This document shows, piece by piece, positions 22,821-32,879 of a stretch of DNA of 64,000 nt (position 1 is the first letter of the stretch; each line of letters starts with the position of its first letter). The notes beneath the pieces were generated by a model. It searched no databases, was not told where the DNA came from, and saw only the letters and a list, made by a program, of their open reading frames with translations. The stretch is from Diabrotica undecimpunctata (Eukaryota > Arthropoda > Insecta > Coleoptera > Chrysomelidae): NCBI RefSeq assembly GCF_040954645.1, contig NC_092803.1:122159961-122223960 (forward strand), read 5' to 3'. The position numbers and the translations under genes were made by a program.

Positions 22821-24280
22821 TTTGGTAGTTAATCAAACAGATGAAAAATAGAGTAATAAAATTATCAGATCCTTCATTTCATACAAAAAACCTACAAATC
22901 CTATAGAAACTTTTTATTTAAAACGCATATCCAACACCATTAGTGAATAAGATTTTGTTTAATACTATCCATAACGAAGATACTTCACCTTCCTTCGCGA
23001 CTAACAATGCTGATCCTGATGTCTTAAGTGGGAACCCAGTCTCGGATACTCGTATCAACAAATATTTTTCATTACCATATTTCAGAGATATCACTCCGGG
23101 GTTAACAAGGATTCTGAAAAGTGTTGAAAATAGCTTTGGTAATAATAATAACAACATTAAACTTAATGTGGCTTGTAGATCAGCCCTAACAATTAATAAT
23201 CTTTATTCTAAGATAAAAGATAAGACTCCCATAGATAGGCTTAGTAACATTGTCTACAACATTCCATGCCTCACTTGCAGCAATTCCTACATCGGCCAAA
23301 CATCTCAATTATTGAAATTATGTATTACACTACACAAAAGTGATTCTCGACTTCACCCTGACCGCTGTGCATTAGCCAAACATGTCCATTCCACTGGTCA
23401 TCTCATGGACTATACTAACACTACAATTCTCCACCGTGAGAACAATAAATCTAAAAGAGAGTTCATTGAAATGTCTTATATTTTCCTTAACGATTTCTCC
23501 ATCAATGTTAAGAGTGACATTAAGAATCTAAGCGATATATACCACTTCTTACTTAAATCAGATACCAAGAACAATACATCACAGATAACTAACATGACTG
23601 ATATATCCATTAACAACTAACCTACTTTAATAATTAATTTTCATTAACTAAAAAAGATAACATTCCCTTTTTTTCTTAGATACATCTCAATAAGATATTA
23701 TTATAATAATACATGAACAATATAATATAATTAAAAAAGAAAATCTAAAATAATATTTCCCTATACTGAGATTTAACTTCATTCGGTTTTACCAATGAAG
23801 CTTAACGAGATAAAGATTTAAAAGAACTACTTGAATTGTCAGCACATGCGTTCTGGTAAAACAGAACCTCACATTTAAACTTTCTAACAATCAAAAATAT
23901 AGTTATTGCCGACAATTCAAAGAATTACCTCCTTTTAAATGTAGTTACATTGGGTTTTTCGATTAACCTTGGGTAAACCTTTGCGTTTTAAGTTCAAAGC
24001 TACCATACATTTCCAACGTTAAAAAAAACTTTTTTTGCACATAGTAACAAAAAACACCACTATGTTGTTACTAGCTAAGTTTTTTAACATTCTAACTCTA
24101 CAATTCTAAGTTACGGTAAGATCAATAATGTTTTTAATAGATAATATATGGTAGCTAATTATAATTTATTCTCTTTTAGCCCTGAAGAAGCCAAATTAAT
24201 TCTCTTTGGCGAAAACGTTCGGCGAAACAATTGATACTCATTAGAGTCTTTCTTGCAGATTTCCCCAATATTTAAGAGTT
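22821..24280 (+). mobile_element. PLE 3' portion, plus copy of a head-to-head pair
   Basis: A longer plus copy. Positions 22833-22940 give an RT thumb remnant (RVIKLSDPSFHTKNLQIL, with in-frame stops at the following codons). The open GIY-YIG region follows at 22943-23620, then the 3' UTR and terminal arm to 24280. With 21895-22810 it forms a giant foldback of about 0.9-kb arms around a 565-bp loop. Confidence 0.85.
22943..23620 (+). pseudogene. PLE GIY-YIG domain, open but truncated
   Basis: 225 codons without a stop. They cover the RT-to-endonuclease connector and a GIY-YIG domain: SNIVYNIPCLTCSNSYIGQT (VY..PC..C...YIGQT), then ALAKHVHSTGH (the His block) and a conserved hydrophobic tail. 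The usual Arg after the YIG block (TGR..R) is replaced by SQLLKLC. The initiating Met is arbitrary, because coding similarity extends upstream past stops. The open state suggests a fairly recent insertion of an already dead copy. Confidence 0.75.
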
Positions 24281-24440
24281 TACTATTTAACTTATCTGCA
24301 AAGATTAAATTTCTTTTCTATATAAATTAATAATACTTTTCTTTATTTGAATCATCCAGTTCCCAGTATTCGCACAATACTATCCGCTTGTTTGGAATTT
24401 ATCAGTAACTGATTGTCCTATTTACCTAAATAAACGATGG

Positions 24441-24585
24441 CATTAAGATACAACGTGTTTTTTAGAAATCGAACGATATAAGCAAAATCTTATATCTTGG
24501 AAATAATTGCGCAAAAATTTGTATAAAGTAAAAGCAATTTATTATTTATTAACTAATTATATAATTCTTTTAAACCGGTATAAAG
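24441..24585 (+). repeat. Direct repeat, right copy
   Basis: The right-hand partner of 21645-21822, about 85% identical by eye with small deletions. It ends at CGGTATA, the point where the left copy runs into the (TA)n tract. Confidence 0.75.
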
Positions 24586-24589
24586 ATTA

Positions 24590-24815
24590 TACGGAAGATT
24601 TCGTGGTCATAGCTAACGACAGGTACCTATATTCTATTAATTTGTTGTACGAGATGAATACTACTAAAATATTATATTTACAAGGCGCAACACTAAACGT
24701 ATTGATTCATATTTCTTCTTATAAAGGAAAAAGTTTTCTAACACATATATTCCGACAGAGGAAATAGTAATAGTAGGTGGTAATTATAATGCATAATATG
24801 TGTGCCAATCCAAAA
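24590..24815 (+). pseudogene. Possible LINE remnants
   Basis: YTEDFVVIANDR with NLLYEMN downstream resembles an RT palm (FADDIVLIAND......ML.ELN) with a damaged catalytic box. About 24750-24790 TEEIVIVGGNYNA resembles an endonuclease block (VVGDFNA). Both are short, so the assignment is tentative. Confidence 0.35.
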
Positions 24816-25009
24816 TAAGATATAAAGCAGTATGAACGACTAGCTTTTGGAAGTAAAATGATAAATATACCAGAATTAGCAATGGATCTAACTTTTTTAT
24901 TCAGTAAACATTTAAGTTTGGTTTGATTTTGTTTATTTTTAACACCCTTAATATTGATTTGAATCTATTTCGAATAAATAAATAATAAATCTTAATCTAA
25001 CAGACAATA

Positions 25010-25110
25010 AAATTTACTATGGAAAATGAATATAATAACACACTACCTTTCCTCGATATTTTAATCTTAAACAAGGATACTGAGTATCAGGAGACTGCGA
25101 TGAAATTAGT
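25010..25110 (+). pseudogene. PLE RT snippet
   Basis: About 90 bases, TATGGAAAATGAATATAATA and onward, match the PLE RT at 62590-62680 (MEKEYNNTLPFLDVLI there, MENEYNNTLPFLDILI here). Confidence 0.7.
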
Positions 25111-26400
25111 TCCAAGAGAGTACCTCTAATACCGTAAAGTTGCAGTTTTTTAGCAAAATATATAAATAGCATGAGGAACATAGTCGAAGGCCTTTGAAAG
25201 ATCACACAGCGTTATGGCAGATTGATTATGTTTCTCAAGGCCATCAACTATGGCACTCATCACATCTAAAAGTGCATTTGTTGTGGAACGATCCCTTCTA
25301 AACCCATATTGTGAACTAGTAAAAAAGTTATTTGTTAGTACGATATAAGACGCTTCTTCAGAATTTTGTCGATTATTTTACCGAATATCGAAACGATGGA
25401 AATTGGTCTATAATTGTCTAATTCGTCTAATTCGTCTAATTGTCTAATTCGTCGATCGTCTAAACGATCGCCCTTTTTAAAAATAGGAACAATCTTGGAG
25501 TATTTAAATGAAGTTGGGAATATTCCGATTGAAAAAATACTATTAATGAGATGTGTTAAAGGTTTAGTAATTATTTCACTAGTGCTTTTAATAAAAGATG
25601 CGTTTAGCTCATTAGTATCCAAACAATTTTATAATATTCTCAGCAATTTCAACAAAAAAGTTATTGAAAGAGTCACAATATATGTTGGTTGTTGAATTAT
25701 GTAAACCATTTGTTTTATTTCGCTCTAATTGCCTTCCAACACGTCTTGGAACTACTCTTTGAAGTTATATCAATTGATCATATGCCAGCTTTTTCGCTCT
25801 TTTCAACTCAGCATTGTAATGATTTTTATATCTTTTATATTCACTGTAATGTACTAGGTTTTTAGTAGAATCATCATGTATTTCATATGTTTGCAAATGA
25901 TTTCTCATATTTTTTAAGTTGTCATTGAACCAGTTTACCGGACATCTTCTGTCTTTGATAACCAGTTTTTTTAGTGGAAAATATTGCGATGCTGCAAGAT
26001 TATATTTATCTATTAGAAACGTTGCTAGATAATTTACATCAAGATTTTCATAAAAAATGTTCCAGTCTACACGGATAAAAAGGTCCGCATTTTTAAGATA
26101 CTCTTATGTGTAAAGGCTCTAGTGCAAACACTTGACGATGATCAGAGAAACAAGGTTCAATAACATTTGCCCGAAACTGATCTTCTTCAACATTTGTCAT
26201 AATATTGTCTATACACGTGGCAGATGTATCAGTAATTCTAATTACAGTCATGGATTGTTTGTTTCATTCCAAATGATGATATTATAGAAGTCAGCTCACT
26301 AGTATTTACCGTTTTCGCAATAAAATTAATATTTAAATCTCCCAAAACTATTACTTTTAAATTTGACCTCATAATGGAACCTAATAAATTTTCGAAATTT
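25110..26400 (-). pseudogene. Jockey/CR1-like LINE fragment (EN end plus RT)
   Basis: Read on the minus strand from 26400. VIVLGDLNINF and an SFGMKQTIH-type block are the endonuclease end, and a decayed connector follows. The best-preserved part is the RT at 25622-25335: ELNASFIKSTSEIITKPLTH, GIFPTSFKYSKIVPIFKKGD, NYRPISIVSIFGKIIDKILK. Then come SSQYGFRRDRSTTNALLD and ITLCDLSKAFDYVPH down to about 25130. The YADD box is missing. A CGTCTAATT triplication (25420-25450) interrupts the frame before NYRPIS. It is a LINE family distinct from the (GAA)n type. Confidence 0.8.
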
Positions 26401-26513
26401 GTAAAAAAAATACTTAAAATCGTTACATTTACTCGATGTATACACTGTCAATACAACCATGTTTATAATATCTTGTGGAGCAATTCCACAAAATTCAGAT
26501 GTTTGTTCACGTT

Positions 26514-26722
26514 CCGATTTTTAGTCCGACTAGTGGTCCAACTTCCGCAGTTGGATCTAAAATCGGACCGTGAGTGGGCTGGTTGGATTAGTTTGACAAC
26601 TAGTAGTAGGAGTCGGAACATCTAGAGGGACGACTTGAAGGCCCTACTTCCGACTGACGACGAAGTGGGAGCGTGAATGGTGAAGTTGGAAGTCGGATCA
26701 CAGGTCGGATCGAAAATTTCCT
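26514..26722. repeat. Short GC-richer foldback repeat
   Basis: About 210 bp with imperfect inverted ends: TCCGACTAGTGGTCCAACTTCC at the left against ATCCGACCTGTGATCCGACTTCC on the complement of the right (22-23 bases, five or so mismatches). It is GC-richer than its surroundings and holds an internal perfect stem CCAACT-TCCGC-AGTTGG. Probably a MITE; no coding capacity. Confidence 0.45.
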
Positions 26723-27039
26723 CAGTTAGTTAACCTTCGGCACCTGTTAGGTATGAGATTTCTGTGAATTATTTTACGCAAAGATCCCTAGTTCGCAAAT
26801 TTTTAATAGATAATAAACTTTCAATTGCATGAAAATTACCCCTATTAAAATACACGATTCTTCATCATCATCAACTTTTTGTTAGAGCAATTCATTTTTC
26901 TTTCTGTAGATCTATTTCAGACACTCCTACACAGGTACATTTTCAAACACTCCGGATTGGCTACAGAAGAATTATCAACAAACAACGAAAATTAAATCAT
27001 AGTTGTACTGAAATTGAAAGTAACTGTTTCTTTATATTA

Positions 27040-27250
27040 TTCTGAAGTTATTTACTTGCGGCATCTTATGCAAATTTACTATTTTAATTAGAAATAAGCC
27101 TGAATATTAGTTAGAAATTAAATTTATTTGACGTTTCGACTTCAACTTCGGAATACTTTGATAACGATTTCCGAAGTGGAAGTCCAAACGTCAAATACAT
27201 TTAATTTCTAACTCATATTGTGGCTTATTCGCAATTAAAATAGTAAATTT
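27040..27250. repeat. Palindromic PLE terminus
   Basis: An imperfect palindrome: left arm with GCATCTTATGCAAATTTACTA, AAGCC and TGACGTTTCGACTTC, right arm its complement around GAAGTGGAAGTCCAAACGTCA. The motif set (AATAAGCC, GACGTTTC, CACTTCGGAAATCGTT) matches the terminal arms of the PLE at 62026-63992. It is an empty pair of arms. Confidence 0.6.
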
Positions 27251-27394
27251 ACTACAAGATCTCTTTGTAACTGATATTTCCTTCCTGTATACAATTTGCT
27301 TACAACATCAGCTAAAAACAAAATCTCAATTGGTGCTGTCTGTCCGACATCGCTGAGCAAAGATCCCTAGTTCCCAAATTGATAGTGGAAAATA

Positions 27395-27748
27395 ACTTTC
27401 AATTGCACGAAAAATTATTATAGCCCTGCAAGTTTCTGGTATCACCTCGCCAAATAGTTGTGGAGATATTTTACAGCTGAACTTCCGATCCTCAAATGAC
27501 CTTCCAGTGGCGAGAAAGCGTAAAGTTGCCACAAGGCGTTGTTCAGTACTGACACATTCACGCATGACGGTATCTTTTTTGGGAATGAGTAGACCAACTT
27601 TTTCCAGCAACAGCGAAAAAGTGAAGTTGTCCATTCTAAGGTAGTTTTTGTAATCATCCTCATCAATGACATTGAGCAATTTCGTGTTACAATAGTTCAC
27701 GATTAACTAGTAAACGATCAACAAATAATTTCTTCATCCAACATTTTT
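27395..27748 (-). pseudogene. PIF/Harbinger transposase N-terminal fragment
   Basis: The minus strand reads WMKKLFVDR, then (other frame) DEDDYKNYLRMDNFTFSLLL, KVGLLIPKKDTVMRE, RLVATLRFLATGRSFEDRKF and EVIPETCRAI. This is the helical region in front of the DDE nuclease in PIF/Harbinger transposases (YKNYLRM....F..LL..V...I...DT.MR......RL.VTLRFLATG.S). The catalytic domain (DGKH onward) is not present; unrelated sequence follows at about 27390. Confidence 0.85.
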
Positions 27749-28184
27749 TCTTCTTTTTTTCAAATGATAAGGATAACAAGCACAATGCTGCCGTTTTCAT
27801 GTTAAATCATGTCAATGACATATTGCAGATCGTTTTCTCTCAATGCAAACGAAAATCTCTATCCATGTGCCGAGATCCTACAGCTTCTGCTACATCCTGC
27901 TCCGATCAGGATCAAAGAAATGACTAACACGGAGCTGCATAACAATTTCTTGCCGTACTGCTCATTCATAGGCCAATCCGATACACGAGCGTATTTAAGT
28001 CGAAGATCCACTTGAAGTGTACTCTACTACATTAAACTTTTTGTTTTCTGGAAGGGATACGAACCATCAACCCACTAGAACACTCACGGTGAATGAACGC
28101 CATTAAACATATCTTATATATTAGTGAGTAGACAAGGGTCAAGAATTCCGGCTATTCAAAACACTGAACACTAAAGTGTGAACT

Positions 28185-28300
28185 GCTCTAAATAAAATAT
28201 GGAAGAATCTGCCTCAAGCAATGATCGACAACTTTCTTAGAAATATGGAAAGACAGGTAGCTGTCATCATAAGGGCTTGTTTGGGCACGAACGTTTAAAA
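28185..28300 (+). pseudogene. Tc1-like transposase C-terminal scrap
   Basis: LNKIWKNLPQAMIDNFLRNM followed by ERQVAVIIRACLGTN matches the last 35 residues of Tc1 transposases (..W..LP...I.NL..SM..R...VI.A.G..T). No DDE residues and no TIRs seen. Confidence 0.6.
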
Positions 28301-28469
28301 ATAATAATTATTGTAATTTTGGTTCATTTTTCAATATTTAAAACATTTTGAAAATCTTATGGCTTTTTTTGACCAACATTATATTTTTTCCTTTGGTATT
28401 TTTTGTATATAACTAGCATCAAATAGCACAAAACATATTCAAACGTAATGGAATTTGTTACTTAGATAC

Positions 28470-28960
28470 TACTTTCAACATTTTTCAATACTAAAAGAGT
28501 ATCAGCTACAAAATACTTTGGTCCAGAGCTGACCATGGGAATGCCAAAAGTATCGTCCGTATGCGGAAAAAAGCCTGGATCTGAAGGTAACATAACTCTG
28601 ACTGGGAAAAAGTACCCGGTTAAACACATGGCAAAATATATTTTGAAATCAGCTTAGAGTCATAACAGGCTTCCTTACGAGGTAAGCGCCCGCCAAGGAA
28701 CATCTGCATACAATGAGACTGTTTCATGGAGGCTTTATAGCAGAGGACCTGAAACAATCACCCATATCTTTCATGACTGCCAGTCATTAGATCACCGGCG
28801 GCAAACACTTTTCGAAGACTGTGAAGTGACTCCAAAAACGAATGGTATCAATTCTCTAGACCTGTATAAACTGGTACAGGTTCCAAAATCCTGAAATAGG
28901 TATCATGAATAAATGGAAGATGTACAATAATCCAACTGGCTGCAGTACAACCGGTTTAAA
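28470..28960 (+). pseudogene. LINE 3'-end remnant
   Basis: GPELTMGMPKVSSVCG is unassigned. Downstream, ETITHIFHDCQSLDHRRQTL and LYKLVQ resemble the C-terminal zinc-knuckle-like block of RNase H-bearing LINEs (C..C...T..H...DC.....R..LF). Several stops. Weak but family-like. Confidence 0.5.
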
Positions 28961-29850
28961 GCAGGCGGCTTTCATGGAAAAAAAACTATAGCTTTTTTTT
29001 GTAAAAATATATTTTTAACCTAGCCACAAGACAAAAAAAAATTAAAAAATATACTTGTGTTTCTTTAAATTTGCCGATGTGCTTCTGACCAAAATTCATA
29101 AAAGTGGCCTCTTAATATGGCGGACATATCCGGAAATGCAAAGGCGCCAAATTTAAATTTCACGACACTTCACAATAATCATACAGTGGTGTAGGGGTTC
29201 TAATTTATTTAATGAAATTAGTATGTACACAGTTTGAAAATTTTAATACAATGATTGTTTTAATTAGGAAAATATTTCATGTTTTTTATAAGGTCATAAA
29301 ACAGTAGCTATAATTTTTTTTTCAGAATGGGTCTTAGACGAGAAAGATTTAAATAAATAATAACGATAATACTCTAAAATGTGACACAATTGTTAAAAAA
29401 CTTCAATATAAATAAGCTTTCATGTAACAGTTGGGACAAACAATAACATAACCCAACTAAATTTGATTTCTTAAACAAGGAAAGAGAGTCTCTTTCCTTG
29501 TTTAATGTGGCCTCTCAAAATGGCACTTCTCGTCTTACAATATTTTGGCCCCCACTACCTTTACATTCCCTCTTCTGCATTTTTGTTCGATGATTGAAGT
29601 AAGATACAAAACGAAATCAAAATGTCAGAGAAAATGACAGAATAAATAACAGATGTTAGGTGGTGAGAATAATGCAAAGCACAAATAGAAAAATTGGTAA
29701 TATAATTTGGTAAAATATGACTAGTTTTATTTTTTGAGGTATCACGTATGTCATCTGTAAACAAATATAGCCTCCGGTAGATATTTTGATGAGTTATATC
29801 TTAGGGAAAATAGCATTACGAGTAACAACAATCTGGATAAGGTCTTAGGT
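28961..29850. other. Unassigned intergenic DNA
   Basis: No gene is seen. It holds a perfect 15-bp-arm hairpin at 29472-29504 (TAAACAAGGAAAGAG, loop AGT). A phrase AAGTGGCCTCTTAATATGGC (29105) is echoed as ATGTGGCCTCTCAAAATGGC (29505), suggesting a repeat about 400 bp apart. Confidence 0.4.
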
Positions 29851-29854
29851 AAAT

Positions 29855-31915
29855 GGGGAGGTATGATGGGGTAGCTACGGAAAATAACAAAAATATAGCA
29901 TAATTACTTTGTTTAATACTCTTATTACTTTATGGCGCGTTATGTTATTAATCTAATGTCATTATATGATGTGTTATGTCATTTGGTACAATCTTTGGAA
30001 AATCAAATTATCACATTTTTTAATAATAATTAACCATTAATAAAACCATAAAAACCATCTTACTACATACTATGGGGTATAATGGGGTAATGAAATTGAG
30101 GCAGGATGGTGATGGTTTATTCTCAAAAACAAAACAAATGTCTATTTCCTCCATATTTTCATTGTCCACAGCAGCACAAGCATTGTGAGTCCAAGGTCCA
30201 CAGATCTGGCTGCCTACCCAGGATTATAACGATGTCAAAAAATTGTGGTTCACATCATTACAATATAAGCAAATGGCGTCTTCATCATTACTCTTTTGTG
30301 TTTTGGTTTTTTGTTTGTTTTTAGCATTTCTTTTGAGGCAAAGATCATTAATATTCGATGTTTTTCCCGGTTTTTTCAAACCTTTCAACTCTTTTTTATA
30401 GGGAGTTGAAGTAATGGTGGCTGTTTTTTCTCGTCGGTATTGTTTCTTTTTTTCAGATCGTTGAATAAAAGGAATTAGCAAAATATCACTAGGGGATGCA
30501 TTTTTAAAGCAGAGACGTCAGATCAAGCCACGCTGCACGAATAGGAGGTTTAAGTGAATAAGAATATTTAGGTTCAGTTTCGAGGACGTGTGTTTTATTA
30601 GCTGTTGGCGTAACTGGTTCGTAATATTCGCTTATTAACTCTGTTCTAGGTGGAGTGAAAGATTTCGTTGTAACTTCAGCTTCTGTTGTAATAGTTTTAG
30701 TAAAAGAAAATATCGTAGCTGTTGACGATACAGTTTTGACTGTTTTTATTGAAGACAGACATGGTACTACCCCAGGTTAAAGATCTTCAGCTTCTGGTAA
30801 CCTTTGTCGTTCTACATTCGATGAGTATGCAGTATTTGGTATGTTTGTAGTCTCAGCAGAAATGTAATTGGTATTAGTAAAACTATTTTGGTTATATGGC
30901 CATATACCACATTTTCTGAATGCGTTAATAGCGGTAGACATTGTGGCCACCTGAACATATACGTTACCAAATATTTCACTTATCTGAAAGATAGTTTACA
31001 CCAATCCAGGATGAGATCTCGACCAACCTGTATCAGCATGATCAGAATAAGTGCTGAGTGGCTTCATAAATACAACGTCTGCAGGCTGCATTTTGTGTGT
31101 GCAGTGTATAGGAAAGCAAAGTATCGTCACTCCATTTTCACGAGCTAGATCAATTACTTCTAAATTTTGAGTGTGACTCACATGCCATCTAGAAGCAGCA
31201 ATACGTGGATAGTAGAAGTAGCTCCGGAAAACTTTTTGAACCAAGTCAAAAATATTTTTGACGTAATGCGGCCGCAAGGATTGCAAACTGCTGTAGTATC
31301 TGCTGAAGCAAAATCTAGAAGTTCTGGTTTCATTCGTTGCCTTAGAAAAATCATCAGTGGGGGCATGTATTTTCCAGCAGCGTTAAACATATTTCTACAT
31401 TCCATTGCTCTAGCTACTAATGTAGCTTCAGGTTTGCGAGTTGATATATTTGAATGAAGTTTCAAAAAACCTTTGAGCCAATTAACATCAGCCATTCCCC
31501 TATCAGTATTGAAATTGTATGCCTCTCATTTTTAACTGCTAATTAATATGCTAGACGTCTCAGTTCGATAGTTCTTAGTCCAAAAACGGTTTTCCATATA
31601 TTTCAGATATGCCTCCATTTCGTTTTCTTCTTTACGTGAAGATATTGTTTTTTTCGGGCCTAAAGGTAAACAAATAGTAACTTTCCGCCTTTCTTCAATT
31701 TCCTAATATATCGTTCTAAAGTAGTCTGAGGCAGTGAGTATGCAGAAATAGCTTTTTTGTATATCCCATCTCCTTACTTAAAACTTTATATACAGCTATT
31801 TTCATAGGATCTGTCGACCACTCACCTCTTTTTGTTTTTTTCTTGTAATAAGAAATTTATATTAACCCAGACCTATAACCCCATTTTGCCCCAATTCCCC
31901 ATCATACCCCGCACC
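29855..31915 (-). mobile_element. pogo-like transposon
   Basis: Both ends are built from G-rich phrases: GGTATGATGGGG at 29860-29871, TATGGGGTATAATGGGGTAA at 30071-30090, and on the complement near 31905 GGGGTATGATGGGGAATTGG. Limits are approximate because the outermost bases and TA duplication are unclear. It contains a pogo/jerky-type DDE_1 transposase on the minus strand. Confidence 0.7.
30224..31860 (-). pseudogene. pogo-like (DDE_1) transposase
   Basis: Minus-strand order: GPKKTISSRKEENEMEAYLK, MADVNWLKGFLKLHSNISTR (about 31495, end of the HTH/CENP-B-like DNA-binding part), a catalytic core with AGKYMPPLMIF, VLLLLDGMWHVSHTQNLEVI and FPIHCTHKMQPADVVFMKPL, then VATMSTAINAFRKCGIWPYN and a charged tail ending CLYCNDVNHN. 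In jerky/pogo proteins the second box is normally LLLDNH.SH and the third P...H..QPLD; here these read LLLDGMWH and MQPADV. Several frameshifts and stops make it a pseudogene. DDE_1 enzymes insert at TA. Confidence 0.85.
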
Positions 31916-31929
31916 GAATACCCAACTTG

Positions 31930-32618
31930 CCTCAAATTGTAACTTTGAACAAAAAAAAATAATTCACTTATTTAATTTGTAAGGTATTTACACAAACAAC
32001 ATACCATTATCAAAATAAGAATACTAATAAACAACGATAAAAAAGACATAAGTGAGGTGATCATATTTACCTTAAAATAACGAGAGACAATAATTGTTTG
32101 AACTTGATATGGCGATTGTTTTTTGAAGCAAAGCCTCTTTACTGACGTTGTATTATTTTTTTACAGTAAAATGCTGAGGCGAGCGTCATGGAACTAGCAC
32201 CACAAGATGGCGTCGTCACGGGTAGCGTCATAGAATACCGGTTCTTGACATCGATTCACTACTCTCACTTTCTTTTCTAGTCATAATGTATTTACTCTAT
32301 TATATAGGTTTAAATTAAAAACTGCATGAAAAATAACTAACAAAATATAGACATTAAATAATAAGAAGTAAAAAATTAAAAGAATATCTGTCACTAAAAG
32401 ATTTGATTCGTAACGATTGTCAAAATTTAATAAGTCATAAATGTCATCCGATTAAAAATAACATTGAATCATTTGTTTAAATTTTTGTAATAATTCTCGT
32501 TTTAAAATAATTTCATATAAATACAATTATTATTTTTACACATATTATTAACTTTATATAATATTAAAATTAAAGTCATAAATTAAACTAATAAATAATA
32601 TTTATTTATATTTTATGA
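31930..32618. other. Unassigned intergenic DNA
   Basis: No gene is recognised. A short GC-richer patch (32170-32260) has no protein match. The final 200 bases are a diverged copy of the AT-rich unit found at 35640-35745. Confidence 0.4.
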
Positions 32619-32879
32619 TTAACCCTCCATCACTCGCACCTCAAAAAATTACGCCATCACTCGCGTGTTAGATTCTATCTAACATATGGGTATAGGTCAA
32701 ATAAATCAGTCATTAGTACTTATCGGTTAAGTTTTTTGTGAGTTAATAGCCAATAATATTTTTTTAAACAAAACTGCAAAAAAAACTACTAGGTAAACTA
32801 AAAAAAATATACACATTACCCTAGAACAAAACAAATAAGGGGATTTATTCCAAAAAAAATGTACTTCTAGGCAGTGGTG

